64,000 nucleotides of DNA. Origin: Gigaspora margarita. Lineage: Eukaryota; Glomeromycota; Glomeromycetes; Diversisporales; Gigasporaceae. Numbering within the stretch: position 1 is the first letter of the stretch; every line of letters starts with the position of its first letter. Shown piece by piece: positions 1 through 12,294 of the stretch. The DNA lies in the NCBI GenBank assembly GCA_009809945.1, contig WTPW01000195.1, forward strand, positions 63,317-127,316. Direction: 5' to 3'. The position numbers and the translations under genes were made by a program. The notes under the pieces were generated by a model. The model was not told where the DNA came from, searched no databases, and worked only from the letters and a program-made list of their open reading frames with translations.

Positions 1-240
1 AAGTAGAAACCACCCAATTTTTTTCTAAGTAAATTTTTTTCAGACTTTAAATTAAAATATCTCAACAACTATTAAACCAAACTTGATAAAAATTTTTTTA
101 TTTTAATTCTATATAGTTATAGAATTAAAATAAAAAAAATTTTATTAGGTATGGTTTAATAATTGTCAAGATATTTTAATTAAAATTTTTAAAAAAACTT
201 ACTAAAAACAAATTGGGTGGTTTCTACTTTTGACCTCCCA
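1..240. mobile_element. TA-type MITE, left end cut by the window edge
   Basis: This non-coding inverted-repeat element starts inside its left terminal repeat (AAGTAGAAACCACCCAATT) and ends with the matching AATTGGGTGGTTTCTACTT followed by TTGACCTCCCA, then TA. A complete copy of the same element lies at 62607-62854 inside the LINE, which fixes its right end at 240 and shows that about 11 bases are missing here. The centre is a hairpin around TTTTAATTCTAT / ATAGAATTAAAA. The TA flank suggests mobilisation by a Tc1/mariner-type transposase; no transposase is encoded. Confidence 0.8.
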
Positions 241-1769
241 TATAATCTTTTAACTTTTTAAGTTTTTAATACTAATTCTAATATAAATAAACTTAAAAAA
301 TTTTATTGGTCATATGGTATTGGATAATAATACTAAGGTAGAAATTGAACTTATTTATGTTTAAGTTAGAGTTAGTAATTACAATATACCAAATGTTAGA
401 AGGTATATTAGCAAAATTGTTCAAGAAAAGCATTTTGTTAAAATACTAAAAATTGTTTCTTTTGCAAATTTTTGAGTTATAACAGATTTATAGCAGAACA
501 AATATTTGTTTTGAAATTTTCTGATCTGCAATTTTAGACCAAAATGTTACAAGATCTTCAACATTAGCCAAAATCACCATTAGCTATCATATTATATATA
601 CTATTAGTAGCAGTTATAGCTTAACTAGCTCATGTAATAGATATAGCTTGTCATAATAATGTATAAAAGTAGCAGATGTGGTCCCTAAGTTCAAAATTGA
701 GTCTTTATTAGGTTTTCTCCAACCTATCCTAACAAGATTTATTTAATTAGTTTAAATTAATAATAGTATAAAATAGGAAATAGGAGATGTAATGTCACAT
801 TGGGTGCTCTGTAGCACAAATGTAGTTAGAAATCTTTACCATAGAATTTTTCTATAGCCATATCTCTTTACTTCAACTAGTTTTCAGGTTGAAGGAATTT
901 GTTAGCCTGGTCCAAGAACTTATCTAATCTTTTACCCATCTCTACTTGATAACAAAGAGACTATTAATCTTAGGATTAATTTAAGGTTGCTGTAACAAAG
1001 TTTCTACTATGACATTATATTAATAAAAAAAAAAAAAATTGAGTCTTCATACTCTTTTGCTAATAAAATACAATTATTTACAATCTAAATTAAACAATTG
1101 CTAGTATTCTTATATATTTTTAATTGTAGTCACTTTTGTAATTGCAAATTGCTTTAAATTTTCTTTGTTAAGTTTTGTAAAAAGCCCTTTTGATTTAGAT
1201 AAATCATAGTAACAAGCAAGGTTATACAAAGTATTCACTGTCTAAAGTTGCTCTAGTTATCTACTATTTTTAAAAAAGTAGATATAAGATAATACTAGTA
1301 TCAAATTATGAGTGAAAACAAAGCCTAATATATGTAAGGTGTTTTGAAGAAAGTTCAAAATAAAATTTCTTTCTAGAAAGACTTTTAGGCATAGTTTTTT
1401 ATTTTCTTTTTCTTATAATAGTATTATTATATTCCGTTTAATTTTGTCTTTTCTTCTTTCTTTTTTTATATTTATTTTTTTAGTGCTTTGGTTATTTGTT
1501 TAAATAATATAGGTTTTTTCTATTTATTATTTTTTTTTATCTTCAATATCAGTTTGTTTTTTATTCTAGTAGTATTCTTCTACTTGAGAAGCCAGAAAAA
1601 AAGGTTTTAAAAGCAGGCTGTTATAATAGATAGCAAACTTTAGTTAGTACTTTAAATACTCTAGATTATACATAATAATAAGTTATATTAAAAAAAGATT
1701 TGCTATAGTAGATCACATTTAGGTGTCTATGAAAGACATAATCTAAACATCAATCTAGAGTAGGCAATA
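241..1769. other. Gene-free AT-rich stretch
   Basis: No convincing coding region on either strand. Bases about 258-300 and 350-385 form an imperfect inverted repeat, probably an old MITE. A short poly-A run lies at 1025-1038. The rest is AT-rich sequence I cannot assign. Confidence 0.5.
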
Positions 1770-2029
1770 TATGGGCTAGGTGCTGAAAAAAGGGACCAAA
1801 TTGACAATTTTTTCAAAAGTAATTTTTTTATATAAATCAATTTAGAATAATATTAGGATCATTTTTTACTTAAAACATATAAGTAATTGTTTTAATAAAA
1901 TTTTGCAGTGTATCCCTTTAAAGTTTGCATTTTCTTATAAGTTATTATAAGATTTACAATACAAAAATTGATTTTCTGAAGATCCTTCGTTTTGTCAATT
2001 TGGACCTTTTTCTCAGCACCTAGCCTATA
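1770..2029. mobile_element. TA-flanked MITE (TIR TATRGGCTAGGTGCTG)
   Basis: Terminal inverted repeats read TATGGGCTAGGTGCTG on the left and, reverse-complemented, TATAGGCTAGGTGCTG on the right, continuing into a shared GGxCCAAATTGACAA block. TA lies on both sides (1768-1769 and 2030-2031), as expected for a Tc1/mariner-type insertion of about 260 bp. A minus-strand open frame at 1892-2152 runs out through the right end and is judged a chance frame. Confidence 0.7.
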
Positions 2030-2670
2030 TAATATATTGTTAGTACAGAATATGAATAAATAAAGTTGTATTATAATTACCAAATAGAATATATATATAG
2101 GTTTATGTAATTTGGCACATGTATATTGTAACACACTTATCTGATCAACCAATCAGATTGTAAGATTAGGTATAACATGAAATCAAAATAAATAGCAATG
2201 TTTCTAAAAAATCGCTTGTAGTTCAAAATATTGCTTATGAAACTACCTTTCGCGTTCTAACAAAAAAAATTTCTCACAAAATTTTGGGTTAGAACCTTTT
2301 GCTAAAATGATCTACTATAACCCTAACCTAACTTTAATATAACTCTACCCTTACTCTAACTGTAAACTAATGAATTAATTATTGTTTCGATCTCACATTA
2401 CACCAGAGCTTATGAGACGCGTCACAACGCATATTCGCCAAAATATAAAATTCATATATATATATATTAATAGATATATAGAATATACTGATGTGAAATA
2501 GTACTATCTTTATAGTTTTTAGGATATTCTTGAATTGTTTTTTGTGTGACTATAAAGAGCATTTATTAACTTAGTTTATACAAAGGCTTATTTCCAGCTA
2601 AGCCAGCTTATAGCACTAATTTATATCAGTTGCTAGAATTCAGGACCAGTAAACTATTAGCAAATAAATA
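2030..2670. other. Gene-free stretch with CCCTAAC-like motifs
   Basis: No gene seen. Bases about 2318-2370 contain telomere-like words (CCCTAACC, CTCTACCC, ACTCTAAC). The same kind of words sits inside inverted-repeat elements at 30.9, 31.4 and 35.7 kb, so this may be a decayed relative of those rather than telomeric DNA. Confidence 0.45.
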
Positions 2671-4255
2671 GAAAATTATATTGGATGGCTAATATACTTA
2701 CTAATCAATAACTAAACAACTTATACAAACTATAAAAAATTAATCTGCCTAAATAACTAATATAGTAAGATATAAATATCAAGAAGTAAAAATTAGAAAG
2801 TACAGTCAAACCTCTCTAAATACAACTCCTCTAAATATAGTACCCCTCTAAATACACAATATTTGCTTGGCCCTATGAATGGCTTTATAAATCAATATAT
2901 ATTATTTATACTATAAACATATACTATTTTCTTAACCCATGTATATAAGCTTCTATAAATGCAAACATGTGACAAAATTAGCCAATCAAAAATTGTATTT
3001 GTATGCACATACATAGTCCTTGAAAAGTCTGATACAAACTTTATTCAAACCAGTTTATATAGCCATTATGTTATTTGAACTATTAAACTTTTCAGTTTCC
3101 TATAGAACTTTAAAAAAACCATCTATATAAAATGGAAAATTATATTGGTTAGCTAATATACTTACTAATCAATAACTAAACAGCTTATTCAAACTATAAA
3201 CAATTAATCAGCCTAAATAACTAATATAGTAAAATATAAATATCAAGAAGTAAAAATTAGAAAGTACAGTCAAATCTTTCTAAATACAACTCTTCTAAAT
3301 ACCGTACTCCTCTAAATGCACAATATTTGCTTGACTCTATAAAGGGTTTTATAAATCAATACATACTATTTATTCTATAAATGCATATTATTTTCTTAAC
3401 CCATGTATATAAGCTCCTATAAATACAAACATGTGACAAAATTAGCCAATCAAAAATTGTATTTGTATACATATACATAGTCCTTCAAAAGTCTGGTTCA
3501 AACTCTATTCTAACCAGTTTATATAGCTATTAGTGTTATTTGAACTATTAAAATCTTCGGTTTCCTATAGAACCTTAAAAAAACCATCTATATAAAATGA
3601 AAAATTATATTGGTTAGCTGATATTCTTACTAATCAATAACTAAACAGCTTATTCAAACTATAAACAATTAATTAGGCTAAATAACTAATATAGTAAGAT
3701 ATAAATATCAAGAAGTAAAAATTAGAAAGTACAGTCAAATCTCTCTAAATACAACTCTTCTACAGTCTACTCCCACAATAGTCACACCTGAAATAGTCAC
3801 ATTTTCTTGAGACTCTATACCAATTATTTGTAGTGATATAAAATTAACTCTCGTTATAATCACATGATGTGACTATTATTATGTTTCTCTCACTTTAGTC
3901 GCGTCAGGTTTCTGCCAGACAGTGTGACTATAGTGGGAGTAGACTGTAAATATAGTACCCTCTAAATGCACAATATTTGCTTGGCCCTATGAAGGGCTTT
4001 ATAAATTAATACATATTATTTATTCTATAAATACATACTATTTTTAAACCCATATATATAAGCTCCTATAAATGCAAATATGTGACAAAATTACCCAATC
4101 AAAAATTGTATTTGTATGCACATTCATAGTCTTTAAAAAGTCTAGTTCAAACTCTATTCAACTAGTTTATCAGTTATATAGCCATTAGTGTTATTTGAAC
4201 TATTAAAATCTTCAGTTTTCTATAGAACTTTAAAAAACTATCTATACTTACTAAT
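2671..4255. repeat. 464-bp tandem repeat, about three units
   Basis: The landmark GAAAATTATATTGG recurs at 2671, 3135 and 3599 (one extra A in the last), giving a period of 464 bp twice in a row. Each unit contains CAGTCAAACCTCTCTAAATA-like sequence, which resembles pogo/Tc1-type terminal repeats, so the array may have grown from a transposon end. The third unit is interrupted by a MITE at 3763-3946 and stops near another at 4264. No open reading frame is maintained across units. Confidence 0.85.
3763..3946. mobile_element. 184-bp TA-flanked MITE inside the tandem repeat
   Basis: Terminal repeats CAGTCTACTCCCACAATAGT and, reverse-complemented from the right end, CAGTCTACTCCCACTATAGT, with TA at 3761-3762 and 3947-3948. 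The neighbouring repeat units supply the empty site (CTCCTCTAAATATAG), so the insertion is precise. Tc1/mariner-type non-autonomous element. Confidence 0.9.
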
Positions 4256-4263
4256 GTTTTCTG

Positions 4264-4437
4264 AGGACCCAAAATATACAAAGATAGGTCAGGTTAATTA
4301 TAAAATTACTAAAAATAGAAAGATCTGCAGAAAAATCTCAAAAATAGCAAAACATTACTAAAAATAGAAAAAATTTGTATAAAACCCCAAAATAAACAAA
4401 CTAATACCTAATCTATCTATGTATATTTCGGAGTCCT
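4264..4437. mobile_element. hAT-type MITE (family with 56634-56813)
   Basis: The ends are AGGACCC and GAGTCCT, followed inward by AATATACAWAGATAGGTCAGG on both arms. The flanks are 8-bp near-identical repeats GTTTTCTG (4256-4263) and GTTTTCTA (4438-4445), as hAT transposases leave. A second copy lies at 56634-56813. Non-coding. Confidence 0.75.
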
Positions 4438-4510
4438 GTTTTCTAATAATCAATAAGGATATACTTTTAACATATATATAATTTTTATTGTTATACAAAA
4501 CAATTTACTA

Positions 4511-5512
4511 TTAATGGATAGAATTTAGGCCTTTGTAATACCAGTAGTACATTTATTAAAGGCTCTAAAAAATCCAAAAAATTATTTTTTAAAAAACTTT
4601 TTATATACAAAAATCTGATATTTATCAAAATTTTTTTATTTTCAAATTTATAATAAAATTATTGAGAAAAAATTTTTTTTTAAATTCATATTTTTGTAAT
4701 TTTTTTGTACTACTAGTAGTATATTATTTAAAATTATTTTAGTTATAAAATTATTAGTAAAATTTATAAACTAAAAGTTTAATTTTATAAAAAATTTTGT
4801 TTTTTTTAATAATTAAAAATTTATTATTAATTATATTAAAATAATTATTATTTGTATTATAAGCCTAATTTAGAATTTATTGCAAATTATTACCATACAT
4901 AGTAAGCTATCTAAGTTTGATTCAAATTTAAAAAAAAATTTATTGATAAATTTTTTTAAATTTTTAATTAAAGTTATAAATTTTTATGTTTTAATTTTAA
5001 TTTTAAAGTTTTTTTAATATCAAAATTAGTTCATCTTAAATTATATTACTTTAAATTTTAAAAAAATTACATCTAGTTTTTATATATAAATTTTAATATA
5101 GTAATTGTTAGTAAAAATTTTAAATTTAAATAACTTCTTATATATTAATCCAAATCTTAGAATATTTTATAATTTCAACTAACTAACTTGTCTTTACACT
5201 TTTATTAAGAATTTAAAGAAATTTATATAATAAAATTTTTTTTAATTACTAAATATGTTTTATAAGATAACTAAAAACTACTATATAAAATAGTTTAAAC
5301 TAAAATTTTCAGATTACAAAAAAATTTCTATAAATTATAAAAAATAGCTAAAGCTTTCAAATAATAAATATAGAATGCCCTAGATTGAAGATATTTAAAA
5401 CTTGTATTTAATAAAGTAATTAATTTTTAAAATTAATAGATAGTTAGAGTTAAAAAGTGTCACTTGGTAGTACATTGTACTACTAGTAGTATGGGTAAAT
5501 CCTATCCATTAA
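4511..5512. mobile_element. ~1-kb AT-rich TIR element (TIR TTAATGGATAG)
   Basis: Ends are TTAATGGATAG and CTATCCATTAA, each next to TA (4509-4510, 5513-5514). Subterminal blocks contain a CAGTAGTAC / GTACTACTAG motif on both arms. The interior is very AT-rich with poly-A/T runs and no usable frame. The same terminal sequence opens at 39587 next to the Gypsy element. Non-autonomous DNA transposon, probably TA-targeting. Confidence 0.7.
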
Positions 5513-5514
5513 TA

Positions 5515-7055
5515 TAAAGAATTAAAATTTTTTATAGTCAGAGTTAAGTGGGTCAAATAAGGTGCAGCTACTAAGTAGTAATATCTTATTTTAGTATTAC
5601 TCTGGACCTGATATAAATAGTTACTTAATACAACTGTTATAAATGCATCTTAATTATTAACAGTTAGGGTTTCTTTACTATTGCAATTATTAACCAAAGC
5701 AAGAAACTTCAAAAGATTATTTGGTTCAAGATTAAGATGCCCAATATCATTTAAAACAATCTATACATATATATATATATTAGTAAAAACAATAAAAATT
5801 TGTTAGAAATAAAGTTCATTAAAATCATAAATATTACTGCAATTATAAGATACATAGCAATAACACACAATTATTTTTACAACTATAAAATTTAAACTTA
5901 CTTTTAAAGCAAAAGTTTTTTATTCTTTTTATTCATATATTCAACTACTTAAAATTTTCTAGTAGCTAGAATTATTTCCTTTTTCAAATGATGAAATCCT
6001 AAATTCTTGGGTTGTATTAACAGAGTAAAACTCTTTTAAAAAAGATTTTCAAAGCTGAATTTAAGCTTCAGGAGTTCATAAAATCTGAAGTATCAACAAT
6101 ATATATATTTTTGCTAGAATATAATTGGTTATTAGTTATGTATTAAAGTACCTAGTTTTTTTTCAAATATTCAAAAAATGTGGAAAAGAACAATTTTAAT
6201 GATGATGTTTTTTTTATTTTTTTTATTTATTATTTATTATTTTTTATTTATTTAAACAGGTGCATATTAGAGTATAGTATCTGTTAAGTGGATAAATCAA
6301 GGTTTCAGTTATCGATAATTTAGGAGTAACTCCTACAAGTACGTCAGGATACTGAAAACAACCACAACTATCTATAGTATGCCCAAACAATTGGAAAATA
6401 ACAATCAACTACAGAGGCTTTCATTACATTGAGAAACAATTGAACAGAGTAACATTACAGTCACGTGCACAAGAAATACTGATGAGAGATCATACTACTG
6501 TGCCACTTAGTAGTAGATCGTTAATTTATTTAGTGAATATGGGTTACAAGAAGATAATTATAAATTACTTAATGATAGTATCATGGTAGTAGCATACTTG
6601 CCAAAAAACAAATAAGATTATAAGCGATATCCATCTTGTGCATGTGATGCATATGATTGATTAGAATTATGAATATGAGATCAATAAATGATCAATTATA
6701 GACGATTGGTAATTTAATAAATGCTAAGGTCAAGTTCTCATCTTTAATATTTAAAAAAAAATAATAAATGCCGAGGTAAGGTACCATAACAAATTAAGAA
6801 ATCTTTAATAAGATCAATTAAGAGGAATCAGATGCGAATAATAAATATAGTAATATTTGTAGTTAAATGATCAAATGATCAAATTATGATGTAAGTAATA
6901 TAAATCAAAATATGTATTTAAATGCGAAGCAATTAGAATAGAAATGAGAGTAATTAGTTTAGACAGAAAAATCCCCTTTGTAATAAACAATCACCCAATT
7001 TGATAAATATAAGTAAATTGAATAAAGTACATTACCAAAATTTGTATAGAGATTA
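5515..7055. other. Unassigned stretch
   Basis: No recognised gene. Around 6270-6650 the composition is less AT-biased than its surroundings. A short plus-strand reading (about 6528-6610, containing LLNDSIMVVAYLPKNK) is followed by stops; I do not recognise it. Simple-sequence T/A runs occupy 6207-6260. Confidence 0.35.
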
Positions 7056-9225
7056 CTATCGATATTTATCAGTTATTGGTTAGCAATCGATTAAAATCCC
7101 CCATAACGAGGACTATCGATTAAGTTAGTAATCGATAATAATCAGTAATAATCGATAGTAATCAGATTAAAAATCATGAATAATAATTCTAATCAATACT
7201 ATTATACTTTATACTTACAGTCGACTCTGGATATAACGAACCTTTATATAACGAACTCTGGATATAACGAACTCAAAAATTTAAAATTTTTATAATAGTT
7301 TGGTATAAAAAGTGCAATGGCTCATTAAGAAAACATAGTAATTTTTTATAGTGAACTTTTTTTTTTGCCAGACCCAAGGGTTCAGTATAAAAAGAGTCGA
7401 CTGTATTTTTAAACGTTTTACATGTTTTTGTATATTTTCACAAGGTTCGCATTTTAATATAAAATTTTATATTTTTTTATTTATTATTATTATTATATAT
7501 TATATTTTAAATTAAATATATTTTATTTATTATATATTATTATACATTCTTTACAACAAAAAAAAATAATAGAAATATTTTAAACTACTTTTGCACTTCG
7601 TCGCATAATACTAGCTCTATATACTTATTTTCTTCACCCCGCAGTTAACTATTATTTCTCTTCTTTGTTTAACTATTATATTCGCTTATATTCGCTACTT
7701 TCTAAAAATAGTAGAGAAGTAAAAAAATAACAAAAAAAAACAAAAACAAAAAATAGTAATATTGTAAACTACTTTCGCTCTTCATCGTATAATACTAGCT
7801 CTACAGACTTATATTCGCTTATATTCGCTTATATTTACTACGTCCTAAAAATTGTAGAGAAGTAAAAAAATGAAAACAAAAAATAGTAATAATTTAAACT
7901 ACTTTTGCACTTTGTCACATAATACCAGCTCTATACACTTATTTTTCTCACCCTCAATTAGCTATTATTTCTCTTCGCTCATATTCGCTACTTCCTAAAA
8001 ACAGTAGAGAAGTAAAAAAAAAACTATTTCTCAGAAGCGTAGGAGTTTTTGAAATTGTCAGAGAATCTAGTAGGTTCTTGCAAAGTGGTGAAGAAGTTAG
8101 AGTTGGTGTTCTTGTAAAGTGCTGGAAAGTTAGGTTGTTTCTTGCAAAGTTCTGAAGAAAGTCAGGAATAAATAAAATAAAATAAAAGTAAAAAAATAAG
8201 TAAAAAAAAAAAATAACTAAAAAACAAAATATGTAAGCAAACTTAATAAAAAAAATAAACGAAGCTCCAAATCTCTATTTTTCTAAAGTAAGAGTTCAAA
8301 TTCAGAAATTGTCAAAACCTAGTTGTGTTTTGTAAAGTGCTAGATTAACTTGCGAATACTTGCGAATACTTGCACCTACTAAATTATTTCTCTAAAGAAG
8401 TGTGCTCTCACAAAGTACTGTAATAAAATAAATTAATAAAAAAAATTTAAAAAAAAAACCAAAAAACAAAAACAAAAAGTATCAAATGAGAAAATAAATA
8501 AGTAAAAACTTGCGCTAACTAAATTATTTCTCTAAAGAAGCATTCTTGAAGATTTAGAAGAGTTTTTGCAAAGTGTCAGAAGTTTGAGTTGGCTTGTGAA
8601 GTCATATTGGTATACTTGCATAGTGCCAAAAAGTTGTTGGTTTTCTTGCAAAGGGCTGGTATTCTTGTAAAGTGCCAAATAAAATGAAAAAAAATTAAAN
8701 AAAAAAAAAAAACAAAACAAAAACAAAAAAAAAACAAAACAAAAATAAAAAAAACAAAATGAAACGAAAAAAAAACAATGTAGAAGATCTAATTTATAAA
8801 CAAAAGATCTAATCTGATCATGTAATACAAAATTTTATCGATACATCATACAAAATTTTGAACCATTTCGCAAATATAGTCCAATGCGTGCTTGGTATGA
8901 TGCAGGTTACAGATCGCTAGGTTTCACAATTCTAAAATATTTTTGAAATGTTTCAAACATTTCGAAACTACTACTATAATTTAAAAATAAAAAACAAAAT
9001 ATGAAGGGTGGCGCTTCGCGCTATAATGAACATGATAACTATTGATTAGCAGATGTATAACGATTTATATTTTAATTATGATATTTATTGATTATAGATA
9101 TATATCAATTTATAACAAGTTAATCGATATATAACATTTAATTTTAATCGATATAAAATGATTATGCATTATATATCAATATATAGCTACTTAAAATATT
9201 TCATGATATAAACACTTCCTGCTTT
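7056..9225. mobile_element. Large AT-rich element, copy A
   Basis: The left part carries an array of ATCGATTA/ATCGATAGT words (7056-7170). The right part (about 9050-9200) carries a similar array of ATATATCRAT words. Between them lie a TA-rich segment, three direct copies of a block containing AACTACTTTTGCACTTCGTC (about 7580, 7765, 7895), and then many spaced copies of CTTGCAAAGTG. An inverted sister with the same order lies at about 56930-60060. No open frame fits a transposase, so it is called non-autonomous. Termini are not precisely defined. An N lies at 8700. Confidence 0.6.
7218..7403. mobile_element. 186-bp TA-flanked MITE (TIR CAGTCGACTC)
   Basis: Starts CAGTCGACTCTGGATATAAC and ends AAAAGAGTCGACTG, with TA at 7216-7217 and 7404-7405. 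GGATATAACGAAC is repeated near the left end. Tc1/mariner or pogo-type non-autonomous element inserted in the left part of copy A. Confidence 0.85.
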
Positions 9226-9278
9226 ATAGTCATTTGGTTTGTTATTTAATTAAAATTTGTTAAGTGTCTACCATCTAG

Positions 9279-9538
9279 CAGTATTGTACGTTTTGGCTTG
9301 TCCATGTCCAAAATTGTCCAAATGTCCAAGATTGTTCAAAGCTTGTCCAGGCTTTAATAATTAATAAATTTATCTAAAAAATATATAACTATATATTTTT
9401 ATAGGTGCTGAACACATTCTAGTTAAAATTAAAATAGGTTATCTTAATAAAATTTTAAGTAATTTTACTTTATTTAATTGTCCAAAATTGTTCAAAATTG
9501 TCCAAATTATTGTCCAAAGTTGTCCCATGACAACACTG
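9279..9538. mobile_element. hAT-type MITE (family with 48024-48303)
   Basis: Ends CAGTATTGTAC and GACAACACTG. The interior is rich in TTGTCCAAAATTGTCC words near both ends. Flanks CCATCTAG (9271-9278) and CCATTCAG (9539-9546) match at six of eight bases, a plausible decayed 8-bp duplication. The second copy at 48024-48303 has a perfect 8-bp duplication, which supports the hAT assignment. Confidence 0.75.
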
Positions 9539-9546
9539 CCATTCAG

Positions 9547-10441
9547 GTAAGGAAAGTTATTAATTAATCTATGATAATAGATAATGTTTCTTCAGGTACA
9601 ACACCTTTATTATATACTTTTACTTTAAAACTATTAAAACCATTTTATCCATTGAATTGATTAAAACTGTTTTTATTATTAAAACCAATAAATTCTATTT
9701 AATGCTTTAAGCGATTAAAATTTATCATCAATAAAATCATTAAAATCAGTAAAACTACTAAAGCCATTTTAACTACAGGAAACACAATTGTGGTAATTAA
9801 TCATTGTAACCATTAGATCAATGCTATACTACCTTGATCACTATGTGCTGCTAGGTACATTTTGGGGCTCACTTTAGTTTTTTTGAAATTGACAGGACAT
9901 AGGATTGATTTTCTGTTCATATAATTTTCATTGTAAATAAATAGTAGTGATGTGCAACATGTGGGATCCACGCGTGATCCCGCGTAGAATTTTTAATATA
10001 AGAATATCCGGCCTGTGTTAGCATATTACCTGGCCCAAATTAACAAAACACCTTGTCCTACTTTAATATAAGTTGGCCAATTCCTAATTAGTATTTGATG
10101 TACTTACATAAAAATATTATGCACGCATTATATTTTTTTTATTTCTCGTTCCACATATATATGTACATATAGAGATAATGTGCAAACTGTACGTTGAAAT
10201 AAATTTTTTAAATTGTCATTATTAATAAAGTGGGAATCTAGACTTTTAATTTCTTGCATAAAATAATACACCAAGAATATTGTGTACCATATGGGCAAAA
10301 ATTTCTAATTTTAGTGATTATTTCATATGAGTGATAAGGTTAAATAAATTTGAGCCAAACAGTTATGTGATTTAGATAATTATTGACTATTTGATCAAAA
10401 ATTATAAGCTCAATTATGAGTTGTTTATAGATTTTTGTATG
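9547..10441. other. Gene-free stretch with possible TIR at 9945
   Basis: No gene seen. TAGTGATGTGCAACATGTGG starts at 9945 and faces a related inverted sequence ending at 19112 (GCCCATCACTA), so this could be one end of a very large element or an isolated MITE end. Confidence 0.3.
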
Positions 10442-10729
10442 TATATAACAGGACCCAGACATCTCTCATAAAGATCATAACTGATCTGCATGAATTTAGA
10501 CATTTTTGCTACCCCTAAAATCAAGTAATTTGCTAAAGTTGTTTATTACTTATAAACTTTATAGTAATTTGCTAAAAACTAAATTATAACATCTAGTATC
10601 AAGTAAATAAATATAGTATAAATTTTTTTATTTGAATTCATAGAATTAAANTAAAAAATTTTTTATCAAATTTGGTCAAGAACTCATAGAGATATCTTTG
10701 ATAAAAGTTCCTATAAACAATTTCAACAT

Positions 10730-12125
10730 AGCTTTTTTATAATATGTTTTTTTCTTTTTCAAAATAACCCACTATTCAGCAATAATTTACAAGAAATTTT
10801 ACTATACTAACTAAAAAAAATTTATAAAAAGACTTGTAGTACATATCATAGACTAATAGAATCTCAAATTTTATGAAATAATATTGAAAACTTGTGAAGA
10901 TATTAACATTTTTGTAAATTTGGATGTATACGTTTTTGCAAGTTTTTCTCTAAATTCAAATGCTTCCTGAAGTACTTTCTCAAAATGAACCTCAAAACAT
11001 GACTATGTAAGTTGATAGAATAGGTATTTTAAAGTCTTCAGTTAAAATTTCATCAAAAACGAATTAATATTGACAAAGTTATGATGATTTTTCAATTTGC
11101 TTCCAGATTCAGAATTTTCTAAAATTTACAATTTTGATGAAAATAGAAAAATTACATCACAGGCTAGATTTTCACAAGTTCAAATTAAACAAGTTACTGC
11201 GCACTAAGTAAACTTTTAGAGCATATTATTGATTAATAGAATCTCAATTTTATGAAAAAATATTAAAAACTCGCAAAGATATTAATGTTTTTGTAAATTT
11301 AGATGCATACGTTTTTGCAAACAATTTTGGCATGTGATATAATAGAAAAAATCTTTCATCAAAGATTGCTTTACGAATTCTTGACCAAATTCAATGAAAA
11401 GTTTTTTATTTTAATTCTACAAATATATAGAATTCAAATAAAAAAATTTTTATCGAATTTGGTCAAGAACTCGTAGAGAAATCTTTGATGAAAGATTTTT
11501 TCTATTTTCAAAAATGTATATCACGTGCCAAAATTGTTTGCAAAAACATATGCGTCTGAATTTACAAAAATGTTAATATCTTTATGAATTTTCAACATTT
11601 TTTCATAAAATTTGCGATTCTATTAGTCAATAATATGCTCTAAAGGTTTACTTAGTGCGCAGTAACTTGTTTAATTTGAACTTGTGAAAATCTAGTCTGT
11701 GATGTAAATTTTCTGTTTTTATCAAAATTGTAAATTTTAGAAAATCCTGAATCTGGAAGGAAATTGAAAAATCATCATAACTTCATCAATATTAGTCTGT
11801 ATTTGATGAAATTTTAAATAAAGACTTTAAAATACCTATTCTACTAACTTACTTAGTCATGTTTTGGAGGTTCATTTTGAGAAAGTGCTTCTGAAAGCAT
11901 TTGAAGTTTAGGGAAAAACTTGCAAAAACGTGATGCGTCTGAATTTACAAAAACGTTAATATCTTCACGAGTTTTCAATATTTTTTATAAAATTTGAGAT
12001 TCTATTAGTCTATAATATGCGCTACAAGTCTTGATATAAAATATTGTTTAGTTAGTATAGTAAAATTTCTTGTAAATCATCGCCAAACAGTAGGTTATTT
12101 TTGAAAAGTTAAAAATTATTATATA
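10730..12125. repeat. Giant imperfect palindrome, ~0.7-kb arms
   Basis: The left arm (about 10730-11410) and right arm (about 11440-12125) are reverse complements over nearly their whole length, including landmarks such as CAGTAACTTGTTTAATTTGA and its complement. The centre at about 11425 contains ATTCTACAAATATATAGAATT. Within each arm there is also a partly repeated sub-block (TTTACAAAAAYGTTAATATC). No coding capacity. Sequence words are shared with the palindromes at 26.4-28.6 kb. Confidence 0.85.
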
Positions 12126-12294
12126 AATTACTAACTAATTCACTTAATGATAACCCTATGCAATTGTATTACATAATTATTTGTTCATCGAAAAGCATTG
12201 CACGCATGTTTCTTACAATTGGAATGGTCTGGTCTAATATACCGGAGTTTAATTTTATTTGATGGATGCAGATTATATTAGTTGCAAATTATAC

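Noticed and set aside
2671-4255. CRISPR or rDNA spacer
   Set aside because: The 464-bp units are repeated throughout, not repeat plus spacer, and no rRNA sequence is present.
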